Positions 1-12,560 of a DNA stretch of 64,000 bases are shown here, piece by piece (within the stretch, counting starts at the first letter, position 1; each line of letters begins with the position of its first letter). Position numbers and translations under genes: made by a program. The notes under the pieces are model-generated. The model saw nothing but the letters and a program-made list of their open reading frames with translations. It searched no databases and was not told where the DNA came from. The DNA is from Cristatella mucedo (lineage: Eukaryota; Bryozoa; Phylactolaemata; Cristatellidae): NCBI GenBank assembly GCA_009760855.2, contig WPIO01000340.1, positions 1 through 64,000 on the forward strand, in the 5' to 3' direction.

Positions 1-1690
1 TCTCAATCGTTCAAGCACGTGATCGATGCGAATGAAGGCAGACCGATCTAGAGAGGTAGGATGTGACATTCTGTCAATATTGTTATTGTAGAATGTCTCA
101 TTGAATACAGTATAGTTTGTGGAGTGCGCCTTGAACCTGGATTGAAATGGTTTGACGTTTTAATTTTTAATATGTTCAACCAGCTGCTTAGCAACATAAT
201 TTTTCAAGATCTCTTTTGGACATGAATGAAGAAGTGCGGAAACCGCAAATAGCTTTCGTAAGGACCTTTCTGTGCTCCAGACCGAGGCTTCTTTTCAAGC
301 ATGGGTCTAACTGACGCTGACTTGAATGGATTTTGGAGACAACCTCTTTCCCAAAAGGCTAATAATAAATCTGTATGGCAGGCTGCTTGGCCTCTGCAGT
401 GCAGACCGAGATGATGGTATAGTGGTCCCATGAGACGAGCTCCTTCTGCTAGACCTTATTTAAGGCTGCCACACGTACTTGCACGCAGAAACCCTGGACA
501 AACCTCCTTAAGGAAGGTCACTGCGTCGTGATCTCACAAATTACTTTAGTCGAGCTTTAAGCTGAGGCACCGAATTCACCGCATAATCAGGAAGAAGGCT
601 GAAACGTTTTCGGCTGGGAGCCCTTGTCACATCTGGATGAGTGCAGACCACTCAGCATTGGGCGCTTGTAAAGGTTTACTGTCTTATAAATCTGTCTCAG
701 GGCTCAACTGGCATGAGTTCCAGAAACAGGTGGTGAGCTCAGCTTGCGTAAAAAGAAGCCCTCGCTTTAAGCCTCCGGTGTAAACCCGAAGGAAGCCCTT
801 TGAAATCGACCAGACTCCAGCTTCAGAATCTCGATTTCCTTGAAGCGGCGTTCAAACTCCCACGCGACACTCGGGCGCGACTCTTTTAAGAGCTAAATTG
901 AAAGGAATCTCCAGCTATGACACGGATAGAATGGAACGAGCATGTCGTGTCAGAGTACTCTGAGTGTTATAATGTGTTCATAGCATCAGTGAGGGTGGTC
1001 GAGAAGCTGCTTGCTGCCGGGTCTGAAGTGCAGACTGGCAAGACCTGCATCACAAGTACAGATTTAGCTGCCCAAGTGCTTCAATGCTTAGTAGTTACGT
1101 TGCTTGACGAAAGCTCAGCATTACCCTGTACGTGCACAGAATAAAGGTGGAAACAGTAAACGAGACTTATGAGCAACGATCTTGAGAGGGACAGTGGAGC
1201 ACCATCAGCAAGGTCAGTGGGAAGGACATCCCTAATGATCACGAGATCTTGAACATGGCGACTGGACGTGGTTGGCAGTTTAACGTACCAAATATAATTT
1301 CTTTCTGAAAGTCAAGGAACGAGTGCAAAACGAGGATCCTGGCTATTCACTAGGGTTGTCAACGAATATGCAGTATCTTTCAATCAGTACCATTCACCGT
1401 CACCACTGACATTAACTAGGGAACGTGAGCTCTCCTATAAACAAAAGCTTGAAGCGAGCCAGAAGGACGCCGGTGTATCACTAAGCAGCTGGTGAGCATT
1501 ACATCTTCGAATGTCGACATGGATTTGCGACCTGATCTTCAAACGATGGCCCATGCGAAAAACTTGCACGATCGTATAGTCTCAAACGGATCATGATCAC
1601 TAATTGCAACTCCGCACACCAAACTTGGTCAGACCGCATGGACAAATAGAATGACAACCTTGGCAGAGCGGTCTCAGCAGGTCAGAGGGC
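1..1690 (-). mobile_element. LINE-b copy b1, 5' half (endonuclease and start of RT), decayed
   Basis: The whole stretch aligns by eye, in the same order and orientation, with the minus-strand LINE-b copy at 40.1-41.8 kb. The first 170 bases match 40,141-40,320, 917-1144 matches about 41,040-41,290, and 1441-1680 matches about 41,540-41,740. The copy therefore covers the segment between endonuclease and reverse transcriptase plus most of the endonuclease. It is full of indels, and no frame longer than about 75 codons survives. The left side is cut by the window edge, so the RT part probably continues outside. It is a dead non-LTR retrotransposon copy of CR1/L2-like type. Confidence 0.75.
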
Positions 1691-2358
1691 CACTGTGGAA
1701 ATCAGATTAGGTCTTGAGACATCTGGTGTTGCTGATTTGGTGGGCAAAGCTTTAATTGAAATCCACCTTGCACAAAGTACGCAAGCTTCTTCAGATATTC
1801 TGTGATATGTGAGGTGTAATGGGTTCCATATCCTGGAAAGAAACTCAGGCTACTCAAGGCAGCTACCGCAATGCTACTGGTCCCAACGTAAAGGAGACAA
1901 AATGGTGGCAATGGCTTATGTTCCATGATCGTAGCTGCTTGAGATCGTGGCTATCAACCATTAAGCACCAGATGACGTATTCCAATTTAGGTATTTTCAG
2001 CATCATGTCGTTATCATAGTCCCTACGTCACCTCATACGAAAAAGCCTTCTGCGCACTGTTAGCTTTGCTGCCAAATGAAATATCTTGAAAATCAGTTGG
2101 TTTTGGCTGTAACGCAATGCCACGCTGATGCCAGTTTGCCAAGATAGCTTGCTTGTGCTAAGCTACTTTAGCATAGAAAGTATAGCTTGAACCCATAGCA
2201 CCGTGACTGTAATAGGAAACTACGGAGGCAACACTATGGAGAGTAGCGTAGATCCAAGAAAAGTCTTGATGGTAAGTTTGAAACTGATTAAGCTGCTCGG
2301 CAGGATACAGCATTTTCTGGAAAATTAGGTGCTGGTGCATGAAGTTAACTTTGTATGT

Positions 2359-3122
2359 ATAATAATAATAGTAACTTGATAATTCTCGGAGAACTCAATC
2401 TCTCCATGGACGCTGTAGTTTGCTACAAAGGGAAATGCAATTGAATGGGTGAGCTGATATCATGCTTGATACAAACAAAAATGAATAGACATGGTTAGGG
2501 TGACAGTGTACATGGTAAATGCATGTAAATGGTTAGTGGCAGCATGCATAAGAGGCCAGTGCCAAGCATAAGCACATCAAGCATGAACTATGGATCCCGA
2601 CTCACCAAATGCTATCCTAAATAGGTGTGTTTTTAAGTTCTTTTTAAATGTGGTCAGTCAGGGATGCTCCTGACGCGAGGTCGGGAGGAAGTCTCTAAGC
2701 TGTGGGAGCCTCATGGAACCAAGTTCGCATGTGTCTTCAAAGCTTGAAGATCTGAGACTAAAGGTATTGTCATCCACTGTTATCTCCGAAGAAAGTGCGT
2801 GGCAGTGCATGCCGATGGCTACTGCGTGCGTAGATCTGAGAGATCACGCGATGCGCCAAAGACTGAAGCGACCGGCGCGCGGAGCTGACAAACCTTTGAA
2901 GTCAATCCGCTGCTTGACTGGCAGCCAGTGCAGGCGGCGAGACGTGGAGCGCGCAAGAACCGCTGACGCCCGCGGACTGGGATGCTCATCGCTGAGTTTT
3001 GCACCAGCTGCAACTGCCTGCCTTCGATCACATGCTGGCAGGCGATGTAGCGCGCTGCAGAAGTCGAGAGACGTGGATCGGCACGAATGTGGCTGGACCA
3101 ACTGGGACGTATCCTTGTACCG
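2359..3122 (-). mobile_element. LINE-a copy a1, 3' part (first piece)
   Basis: It starts with AATAATAATA and the LINE-a 3' signature. Reading the minus strand it then shows the C-terminal RT-domain region (2640-3120). The blocks around 2900-3080 match the well-preserved minus-strand copy at 52.6-53.5 kb. Frames are broken, and the best remnant is 2819-3259 on the minus strand. The element continues at about 4000 after an intervening GC-rich insertion. Confidence 0.75.
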
Positions 3123-3999
3123 GGCATGACTAGTCGGTCTCCCCGCCCCTCACCGGTGGACTCTGCGATGGAGCGCCGCGATGCGGTGAAGGTGAAAACA
3201 GAGAGCATGGCCGCAAATGTTGACAGCAACAGTTTGACGTCAACGAAGCCCGATAGCAAACGCGCTGGCGTAGTTACGCTTGTGCGGCAAAAGCGCTGAC
3301 GCGCGTCGCACTGACTACTTGCGCTGGAACTCCCGGAAGCCCGAGCATAAACTCAACCACCCTGCGCGCGATGCGGCGGCGGTGTACCGGACCGACGGAG
3401 TCACTGCAGCGAACTCCCGAAGTCCGAGATCTAATCGACCATCGCAAGCGTCGCTGCAGCAGCCTCAGATACGAGCGGCATTAACGGAGTAGCTGGCAGA
3501 ACACAACTCGCGACATCTGGAGTTGCACTTTAGGCTGTCCGTCGCCGTAGGTCGTCGTCTCGCGCCCTCGAAGCGTTACATCTCGATCACCGACTACCGC
3601 AGCAGCCGTAGAGCGCTCGCTGATCGCCACGAGCAATCTCTCTCTCTCTGCCCTCTCCTGACGGCGTAGCCATGGTTGTGTATGTCGACGGTATGCCTCA
3701 ATGCGTCCTAGTCCGATAATGCACTTCATTCCCGCCAGGGTCTTCATTGGCCAGCCATTACGTCTTGCAGCTAGCCCTTGGCCAGTCCTTGGCTGAAGCT
3801 CACTGGGTCGTCAGTCCTTTGGCTATTCCAATCTCTGCCAACGAAGTGAGCTCCGCCTTGCCATACGGTTGCCTGGGCGCAGTGACCCACCATGCAAGGC
3901 GATATCGCGGCTGCGTCCTGAGAGCCGCTCCGTTGTCATCCTTTATCTCCAAAACAAAAGCCCGAATTTGGAGAATGGCGAGTGCAGCCGTGCTGAATA
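3123..3999. other. GC-rich insertion inside LINE-a copy a1
   Basis: This segment interrupts the LINE: the LINE text stops near 3120 and resumes near 4000 with the next stretch of the same element. The insert is GC-richer than its surroundings, has no terminal repeat that I can see, and no convincing gene. Overlapping open frames on both strands (for example 3280-3492 plus and 3481-3747 minus) lack recognisable domains. A short CT run sits near 3640. Confidence 0.5.
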
Positions 4000-4240
4000 G
4001 ATGGTGACTGGCTGTGGAGCTGATATGGTCGCCCAACGAGAGAGGTCGCTTTCGGAAATATGAGCACTCAGATTTCGCTGATTCAATACTAGAGATATGC
4101 GCGGTGTGCCACTCTGGAGCGTTAGCTATTTCCACTTCTGACCACTAATACTGGCTTTGGCCCTATCTAGTGGGGTTAGTTTTATCATCGTTTGCTAGTT
4201 TTTAGAAACTGGCTGCCATCCATGTGCGGATGTCACTCAC
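4000..4240 (-). mobile_element. LINE-a copy a1, second piece
   Basis: Bases 4010-4140 match the stretch at about 53,385-53,480 (minus strand) and 32,870-32,960. This is the RT region upstream of the part found at 2359-3122. 4180-4215 still resembles the segment just after the RT catalytic motif. The piece is decayed and has no intact frame. Confidence 0.65.
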
Positions 4241-6229
4241 TGCATGTGCAGTGTTGCTCTGGAAAGGCTGAGGGATGACATAGGTAGATTTTCACTGATA
4301 GAATTCCTTCCATGCTGCATGATTTTCGTGCAATATGTGTTTGCTATCAGCTTTCAAAAGAGAACATACTCGTGTGTGTAGACATTTTGCACATAGTGCA
4401 AAAGAAAGGTGCTCACCTTGCACTGCAGGTGAGGTACACATTGCTACAACAGGGCCTTGATATGGTAAGGATAGCCACGAGTTAGAGGATGGGCACACAT
4501 CGCGTGTGGTGGAGCGCTTTCACTGACCTCTGGTCCCGCAGGTCAGATGGATTCTCATGTGCAGGCGATCCCTTATCCGATGCAGCAAGCGGTGGGATAG
4601 CTGAAAAGGCTCTTCTGTCATGACTTGAGATGTCAAAAAGGTGCTTTGATCAGCCAGATTTTGTGCGCATATGCGCACAATATAAGCGCACACAATCACA
4701 AGGGCCCAAAAATATGCTGCAAGTAGCAGGGAGCGTTGAACGGCAATTTAGATTGTCGTCAATGCAACTTATGTCTTTCGGTCAGTAGGGCGTAAGTTCA
4801 GCTCCGGAGCATACTCACTAAAGCATTGTCTCCGTAGATTTCGTGATACGTACAGGTGTAGGTGGGCATTGATCTCAGAAAAAGCAAGTGGTACGTAGTT
4901 ATCCTGGCTTGGTGGGGATAGACTGCTGATAGCCTGGGGTAGAGGCCTGGAGCCAGGGACTCAGTGACATAAAGTAATGTAATAAATCCTCCCAAGTGCG
5001 TTTCTGTTGCTTTCACCCTCCATGGCTGCCCTGGCTTCTTGTGCGTTCCTTTCAGAGTCATCAAATTGGATGCTCGCACTTCTGTTTGCCTTTTCGCCAT
5101 CGTCCATGCTCTTCCGTTGCTGTCTCCTGGCTTTCTGTCTTTCACATCGCTACTCGAGAGCCCTTTGACTCTCTTCTCGTCGGTCATCTGATTTTTTTCG
5201 CTTCCAGCAGCACTTTCGTTTCCTGTTGGTTCCTCTTACCATCGAATAGCAATGCATAATCATTTCGAGGATGCTTTGTAGTCCTCTTCCGTTTCGCTTA
5301 AGCACTGACAGTCTTAGTCAGTTCAAACGTGAGCGTTCTTGCCCGAAAGAGTCGCTGAGAAGTTTACCACATGCCCTGCAGATCCCGGTGGAGAGATCTT
5401 ACTTTCTGTAGTCGAGTTCCATGGTCAAAAGCTAGGTTCCCGCCAAACCTGGCTACGCCCCCACGCCATGCTGTTGAGCTAGAGGTAAGTAATGAGCGGT
5501 CGTCAGGTTAAACTCTCAGAACAACGCTTGCGCCATCAACAATAGGGGAACCAAACAAGTCTACAAGAATGTCCTAACAAAGTACACTATAGGGTGCAAG
5601 ACGACGCAGCAAGCGCGAAAAACGTGTTGGTGTCATGTCGGCTTCCACGTCACACCGTCGCAGGGCCTCCGTCACAGTCACCGGCCTCCATCCCACCATA
5701 CAAGCATGCGCCGCATAAGCCCGGTCTGAGCGAGTATTCTGGGATAGACGGAGCAGATGTCCACAACAGTCGAGAGCTTCCGCCGAAAGACGGAAAACAC
5801 CGGAGGTCACGAAACAAGCTGCACAGGGAACGCGAATATAAGTCTCAACGAGCGTGCTATCCGGCTCGGCTCGAGCCTTGGGCACTCGTTGCCTTGCGTG
5901 CGTGCCGCATCAGCTGGAGCACGCCTGCAACCATCCAGGTGCAGAAACTCGGTGAGACCGGGAGCCTCCTGAAACCCACACTTACTTTCGGCCAACTTTC
6001 TCCCTACCCAAGCAGCCTCGTTACCTCCGGTCACCACACATCCGCTGGGCGCCAGCTGTTGTCTCCTGAGCCCGGCCTAGCTGAAACAGACCTCATTGCA
6101 GCTGTCCTGATCCAGCCAACCGAATGAAACCTAGCCTGGCGTTATTTGACTGATACTCAGCAGCAGAACTCAAAATGTCATGGCTCTTGATAAAACCTTT
6201 TAGTCGGGCATACATCGTACCTATCAAAC

Positions 6230-6336
6230 GTCCTCTCTTTCTTCCTCCTCGTCTGCCCTCCTGCTCTTGCCCTCGTCTCTGTCCTCTCTGGCCCTCTCTG
6301 TCCTCTCTGTCTCATCTCTGTCTGGCTGTCTGGTCT

Positions 6337-6406
<70 letters not shown>

Positions 6407-6450
6407 CTCTCCTCTGTCTCTCTCAGGTGTCTGTCTCTGTCTCTGGTCTC
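6230..6450. repeat. (CT)n microsatellite
   Basis: Almost pure CT dinucleotides occur between 6338 and 6420, with CT-rich flanks. Open frames across it translate as Leu/Ser repeats and are artefacts of composition. The equivalent place in duplication copy 2 holds the 1.3 kb pyrimidine tract at 20,215-21,545. Confidence 0.95.
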
Positions 6451-8279
6451 TCTCTAGCTGCAGTGTAAGTGAGAAGTTAAAGCAGCAAGCGCACGCTTCT
6501 GACTCCCATAGACTCGACAGGCCGAAGATCCTGATGAGAGGTTGAATAATTGGTCGCCGGCTGGCGCGGCAGCTCGGGTCAGGCTTTTAGGTGCCCAGCC
6601 AATACACTGAATGCTCTGAGGCTCGCACTGGTCAGATCGTTCCAGCGACTAAACTGGTGAGAGCTTGCGGGCGCAGGCGCCAGATCGACGATTTGAGCAC
6701 TGACCCAGCCGCAGACCTCTAGCGGTGGCGGCGTGCGCAGCCGCCGAGCATCAGTATGCGTAGGAAGCCGATCTCGCCGGGAGGAGCCGCTCGGCCGGGT
6801 TTCAGGTGCGTGTGCCCAAGGCCGAAGGCTGCGTGTGGACGATTGGCGGACGAGCGGTGCCTCGCGTTTCGCCTACGTGCTGGCAGTGGGCTTAATCCTG
6901 TCAATCGATTAGTCCGACAATCCGGCATGAAGCCCTCGAGGTTGAAAAAGCCGCCGTCCTCGCGGGCGTGCGAGAGAATCGGCGAGTGCTGAGAGGAGAT
7001 GTGATGCGCGGTAAGCAGAGGGATCAGTTTGACGCGCTGCGCAGACGTTTGCGTAACGACTCAAGTTGCGCCCGCTGTCTCGGATTGCGCGAGCGGAAGA
7101 GCGCGAGCGCTCACTCAGCTCGCTGGTCCAAACCAGAGCGCGGGCTTTACTGACTGAACTGGCTGACTTTCGAGGACGCTGACTGCAAAGGTCCGGGCGC
7201 TAGCAGCGCCAGACAGATTGACAGCGGATTGAACAGCGTGCTCAGCCTTCCGTCCCGGTGTTCTGCACCATTCATGGACGTTTCTCAGAGTAGGCTGCAC
7301 CGCTGGTGCAGGTATGCGCATGAGAGGCCGTGGTGAGGACGCAAGCTGCTTCAGTGCCGCCGCCGCAGCAGCTGATGTCATGGGAGGCGGCAGGACTCAG
7401 CGTGCTCTGCCACCAGCCGGTGTACGCAGGCACGTGGACGGAGGCGTTCTCGTTTTAGGGTCCCCGGCTGGCGACATGCGTAGCACGTTGTTAAAGTACA
7501 GCCGCCGCTAACCGAGCCGCGCGCGCCGCTCTTCGATGGTCCCCGCCAGCTTTGTGTCGCCGCAAACCAATCGCTGCAGTGTGAGCAGGCCGTGCCACTG
7601 CACACTTGGGCTGTTGCCATTTCGTTGCGCCGTGGTTAGGAGCGTCAGGCTTACTGCCAGAGTTCTGCCGTTCCCGCCAGCTGGCTGTCATAAGACTGGA
7701 GACTACTTTCGAAATGTAGCCTTTCGATGCTCGCTTACATATCGTACAATCCGCTTGTTACGCCACGCTTAATGAGTGAATCAGGCTGATGTCCTGGCTG
7801 GCGCAGCTGCATCTCGGCAGGCCGTGGCATGAACGCAGCGGTTGCTATCTTCAACATCGTGCTGCCAGCTTCGCTTGTTCGTCACTCAGGTTTCCGTTAA
7901 CGATTTTCCCCAGTACGAATCTTGTCCTCGGAAAGCAGTCGAAGAGACAAACAGGCAAGGTGGCATCTCTACGCTTCTTGCCGAAGATGGCGCCGAAGAT
8001 CGATGGCACTGAGCGCGTTGCGGCCAAGCGAACTGATTCGTCATGGCGGCTTTAACTTTCGACAGCGTTTAGGACTGGCAGCAGTCATGGCTTTCGGCCT
8101 CGGAGCAAACGGACCAGTCGTGGCCAGCTGGCGCGCTCGGGCCTGCATACACAGCCTTCGGCGTGCCAGCTGGCTCTCACTAGTCGCACGTCATGGGGCC
8201 ACCAGAACCAGAGAGACATGGCGGCGCTGGCAGCGGTGCGTGGAGTCCCCGGAGTGGGCTGGTGTGAGCTTGAGCCGGC

Positions 8280-8294
8280 TAGAGGGAGAGAGAG

Positions 8295-8383
<89 letters not shown>

Positions 8384-8390
8384 GAGGCGG
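8280..8390. repeat. (GA)n microsatellite
   Basis: About 110 bases of GA dinucleotides with few interruptions. It lies in the GC-rich part of unit U1. The matching place in the second copy (about 23,250) has only a very short GA run. Confidence 0.95.
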
Positions 8391-8520
8391 GAAATGCTTC
8401 CAGCTTCAATCTTTTCATTGGCTGACGTCACGGTCAAGTGCAAATATTTCTGGACTCACCAGGCCGCTCAGGGATGTCAAGGAAGGCTGTTCACTAGGCC
8501 TGGAAAACATACGCCCACTC

Positions 8521-8887
8521 CACAGGGCAGCCCGGAGCGCAGTGGCAGTGTGCGTGTGTACTGCGGCGGTGCTCTTTGCGCGTGTGCAACCAAACGAATG
8601 CTCGTACGACCCAAACGTGAACCCGTGATACTGATATTTTTAGTAAGTATATCACAGAAATGGCTAAATTTACTATTTGGCGTGCTACACAAAATCGTAT
8701 CTACTATTCTAGCAAAATAGAAAACAAATATTATATTGCAGCTCTGCGTATGAAGGATTACAGCCCATCCAGCTTTGCAGGCGTTAATATAGTCAACCCT
8801 GACTACCGCAAATATCGTGTCATATTGTTGGAAAGCCAGTGATTGCGGTTCAATCAGCATTCTTTTTCCGATTTTGGACCTAGTAGC
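8521..8887. other. No gene seen
   Basis: This stretch links the two blocks of the duplication. It holds short open frames (8477-8860 minus, 8660-8842 plus) with no recognisable motif. Its right edge is an AATAATAAT run that marks the next repeat. Confidence 0.5.
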
Positions 8888-11460
8888 AATAATAATAATA
8901 ATGTGGCTATAAGCTCATTTGATATAGCAGCCAGCCGCAGAAAACCTCAGTCTCCTTCTAGGCGCTCTCAGATTTGCTGCATTGGTCGCTACTGATCAGC
9001 GGGTTAGTGGTAGCGATGCTCAAACATGCAGAACAATATGGTTAGCTAGGGCTTTGACATGCACGGGCCCATGCACGCATATAGCACATGCAAAAGCTAA
9101 AACTTGCAGACTCCAATCTCAGGGACCCTGTGAATACATAAGCTACTGATGCTTGTCTGATCTCGGAAGAATTCTTGCATCTGCTAGGCGTAGGATTTCT
9201 TAAGAATGTCGCAGCAGAGCATTGGGATGGATGAAAAGTCAGCTGTGCGTCACACTCATTTACTCTGAGTTTTCTTGTGGAGCGAATCAACTTTCTGATT
9301 GATCGGCTTTCGATTCATGATTTGCTGACGATGACCTTCTTGGGTCCCATCGATTCACTACGATAGCGGTACCTGAGAGATACTCAAATGTTATGTTTGA
9401 CGCAAATTCAGGTGGCTCGGCGCTAGCATCTGTTGACTTTTGAATGACCGCTGCCGCAGCAGCTATGTTAGTACAGCTGTTGTCTTTCCACAATAGTCGA
9501 TACGCAGAAGTGCGGTTTTCATAAAAATAAAAGATGAATAACAATACAAACTACACTTCCGATAAAGCGCCTCAGAGTAACTCAATCTTTAGGTGCTTTC
9601 CATTTGCTGCAAAACGCGATCAGGCCCGTCTTCGCAGATGGCCTCTAATAAATAAGCAAGAATAGCATGTTATGCGTGAGAAAATGCACTGGGCCAGCTT
9701 GCAAACGAGGATATGCGCAGTATGCGAAAGTGTCACCCATCGTGATAAGCGCATGAAACTCGTGTCGCATGGATCCACTAAATGCTGTGATAGAGGGATA
9801 GATGCGGTAGTTTCCTTAATTGTCGTCCAGCTTGGTGAGATATCGTCATGTTGAGTCCGGAGTGGATTCTATGCCTGGGAAGCGAGGGCTTGAAAATATG
9901 ACACTCTATCTCATAGAACGATGTTACGGCTAGTGTAACATCGAAATGTGCATGCATTTGCGCTTGCACGCTTGCTCATGGTACAGGCCTCAACGTTGTT
10001 ACAGTTTAACCCACCAAAGTCCACGTGATTTCGCGAGCACTATGACACGCCCCTGTGGCCTACTAATGGCCCGTGCCAACCACCCTCCTCATACATTTCG
10101 GAAACTGCTGCAGTTTCCACAAGAAGCATTTCGCAGCTGCAGTTCTGATACTAATTTTACAGAAAAAAAAACGTTTGCCGGGTTACCCAACCCAAATTAA
10201 CACGGCATAGTGCATTGGCTTTCTCATGCTATGGCCTCCTAAGGCCTGGACCTGCTCAGTAAGCCAGCCTACATATTCTAAGGCGATATTACTGCCTTGT
10301 TCACAATAGGTATTGTAAAGCTATGGTTTTGAAGCCACCGTATAGATAAAAGTCTTTTTCTGGTTTACCCATCTAATTTCCATGAAATTTAGCGGGCGTG
10401 TTCTAATGCACTGGCCTCCAATGGCCTAGGCGAGTGTGAAGCCATAGCAATATAACTGGAGTCAGCCCAGTCACTTAAGAATTTGGTGATTCAATTTGGA
10501 ACATTATTTTCTATAATAAGCAATCAAAGCCACAGTTCGATGACGCATTTTTTTGACGGAATTGAAGCTGTATTTCAGTTCAAAAATATAGAGCGGGCCG
10601 GGCCATTGGAGGCCATTAAATGCAAACTGGCATGGATTGTATCATGAAATTTGGTTGGTAAAACTCAAAAGACAGCCTGTTTTATAAAATAAAATAAAAC
10701 CACAGTTATTCAAGGGTTATTGCAGAAATGGCCGCTGTATCGAAGTTCAATTACGTACGGAGGCTGGCATGGTCCGGGCCCTCTCAGAGGTTATAGTACG
10801 AGAACACCCACGCGCTATGCCACACAATTTTGAGGCTAAGTAGAAGACTTTTTCCTGTGACGCGACTTCAACTTCAAACGTTCCGTTTGCACGAAGTAAG
10901 CCTACTGTAGATATTGCAGTTTTATCGCAGTTCGACATTTCACGGTGGTCTGGGTAATTAAAAGCTACTGCGTTACAGCAAAAATGCACAACAGCACGAA
11001 AATTCTGGGGGTGAACTAATACTACCATTTCCAATAACGTGAAATTAAAGCCACAATCGTGGGATACCTATTATGGTTACTGGAAGGCGTATCGCCATTC
11101 GAATCCGTAAAATATGCCAGCTGACCCGGGCATTTGAGGCCATAGCTCAAAAAATGCGAAAAGCGCGATTTTCGTGAACATTGGTAGGTAAAACCCGTTA
11201 CCACTACTCGATATACTTGGGAACGAATGCCGCAGTGCACAACCCATCATTAGTTTTGGGTAGAGGCACAACGCTTGCACTGCACTACCTACTACAATCG
11301 GAAGCGCTCGCAATACGGCGAGCTAGCAGTAACAAGGCGCTCGACATTCTTCATGTAGTGCTAGCAGCGCGCGCCATCGATAGTATATTAATATAAAATT
11401 TCTATCACATAATCATGATGCACGAGGGCAGGTAGCATGCCGTCCTCTCCGGCAGGATGA
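8888..11460. repeat. Segmental duplication unit U2, copy 1 (pair of 24,990-27,560)
   Basis: It opens with AATAATAATA and a degenerate LINE-a-like tail (8888-9545), then the foldback-like array, then a tail ending near 11,460. Every part recurs in the same order at 24,990-27,560. Examples are 10,020-10,330 with 26,190-26,490, 10,590-10,700 with 26,740-26,850, and 11,060-11,450 with 27,180-27,560. No coding gene is supported. Confidence 0.75.
9900..11330. repeat. Foldback-like array of about 180-bp monomers, copy 1
   Basis: Diverged monomers share a core of a TTTACCC-like element, an ATTTCATG-like element and a GGCCTCCAATGGCC-like element. Cores in the plus direction lie near 10,003, 10,177 and 10,362. 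Cores in the reverse complement lie near 10,592, 10,760, 10,930 and 11,100. Spacing is about 165-185 bases. The array is thus a long imperfect inverted repeat centred near 10,490 whose arms are themselves tandem repeats. That architecture is typical of Foldback-type elements. No transposase is visible. Confidence 0.6.
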
Positions 11461-12560
11461 GCGTTTAATACTTAAGTATAGCGCCATCAGAGAACTGAAT
11501 GTCTTTCTAAGCACTTCATGGATGCTTAATAGAAAGTATAAAAGTCCAAGTTAAAACCCGCATCTGATTATGCCAGCTTTTCGTTCGTAGAAGTGAATTC
11601 GTCTTTACATTAGATCTTGTGTGCTTTGGGTGGGTACTTGTGTGCGACTCCTAGCGGCTACTAACCAGAGGCATTACTAACGGTTAGCTCTGAGTTTCTC
11701 TCATTTTGGCTTTAGCAAGTCTAAATGTACACGTTTGTATGTTGGCATGCTTCATATCGTTAAATACCACCACTAACCCATGGGCAGTGATTCTCTTGAA
11801 GTGAGTGAATAACTAATTGAATACAGATTAGGTTCTCTCAGGGAAATTTACCAACGACCCTGTATCGCTGTAATCGTTAATGCTACTCTCTCGCATCGAG
11901 CTGTAAGAAGACCTGGATAGAGCATTAGTTTTGTGGTGATAATCAAACTAATTTTTTATTAACGTTCTTATAAAGACGTAGCTTTGATTTGCAATATATG
12001 GATACAAATGCGCGATTTCTGGGTGAATAGCACATGCTAAGCTAGTGCATTATAAACTGTATTTAGTTGGAATCTGTATTCGAAAATATTACTACCCGAC
12101 CTGACCTTTTGGATTTCCTTGGAAGGTGCTACCACTACGAAGATTTTTGGCGAAGTTTTTTCAAGTGCCCGATGCATTGCATTTCTTTTCTTGCAGGCCT
12201 ACAACACGCCCGCCACGAGAGTCAACTCTCTGCCGACGACGTACTGCCGATCTGGTCCGTCATCAGCACGATTTCTCTTTTTTCCTTTGGGATTTGGCAG
12301 CTTAATTTTTTTTCTCTTTTCTCAGAGTAAGACGATCGACGACGGGTGGGGGAGGAAAGTACCTACTCATTACGAGCGAAAGGTATATAATATTACTGCC
12401 ACAGCAGTCTGGCATGGTGTGCTGGTATGGGCTGGGCCCATCACTATTATTATTCTAACAAGGAGAACCGTTTTCAGATTTTCTGCCTCGCTCCTATAAC
12501 TAACGATTGAAATGCACGGGTAAGATCAGAAAAATATAACCTTACGCATGTGGTCATGAA
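11461..12560 (+). repeat. Duplication U3, copy 1, carrying a decayed CD225 exon
   Basis: Block-wise similar to 34,860-35,990. The LINE/SINE-type tail near 11,485-11,525, the unique stretch 11,540-11,900 and the exon at 12,197 all recur in the same order and spacing. A more decayed remnant is at about 43,190-43,740. Confidence 0.7.
12197..12499 (+). pseudogene. Decayed copy of CD225/dispanin-like terminal exon
   Basis: The exon follows a pyrimidine-rich acceptor ending in AG at 12,195-12,196. It aligns with the intact exon at 35,656-35,937. Matching features are the opening AY.TP, the FFPLG stretch of the first hydrophobic segment, the WAG.ITIIILTR stretch of the second, and SASL near the end. 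The frame stays open to 12,499, but a shifted block around 12,240-12,265 destroys the first half of the first membrane segment. The correct residues there are found in another frame. I read it as a non-functional paralogue. CD225 proteins are small membrane proteins with two hydrophobic segments; a role for this copy is not supported. Confidence 0.65.

Larger units (their letters stand above)
1730..8520. repeat. Segmental duplication unit U1, copy 1 (pair of 17,780-23,455)
   Basis: Blocks of this interval recur in the same order about 16 kb downstream: 1735-2335 with 17,785-18,325, 4330-5400 with 18,390-18,950 plus 19,570-20,145, 6190-6450 with 20,180-21,540, 7270-8060 with 22,280-23,080, and 8400-8540 with 23,270-23,400. 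Similarity is clear but diverged, with many indels. The two copies differ by nested LINE insertions and by the length of the CT tract. No protein-coding gene can be supported inside; open frames here are short and not conserved between the copies. Confidence 0.75.

Noticed and set aside
2819-3259. Independent minus-strand gene of 146 codons
   Set aside because: Its middle aligns with the LINE-a RT C-terminal region in a shifted frame, so it is a LINE shadow.
6175-6545. Ser/Leu-rich open frames on the plus strand
   Set aside because: They are produced by the (CT)n microsatellite and have no non-repetitive domain.
8191-8628. Arg/Glu-rich frames on both strands
   Set aside because: They arise from the (GA)n repeat.
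10003-11200. CRISPR-like array
   Set aside because: The repeat unit is about 180 bases, highly diverged and switches strand; no short direct repeats with unique spacers exist.
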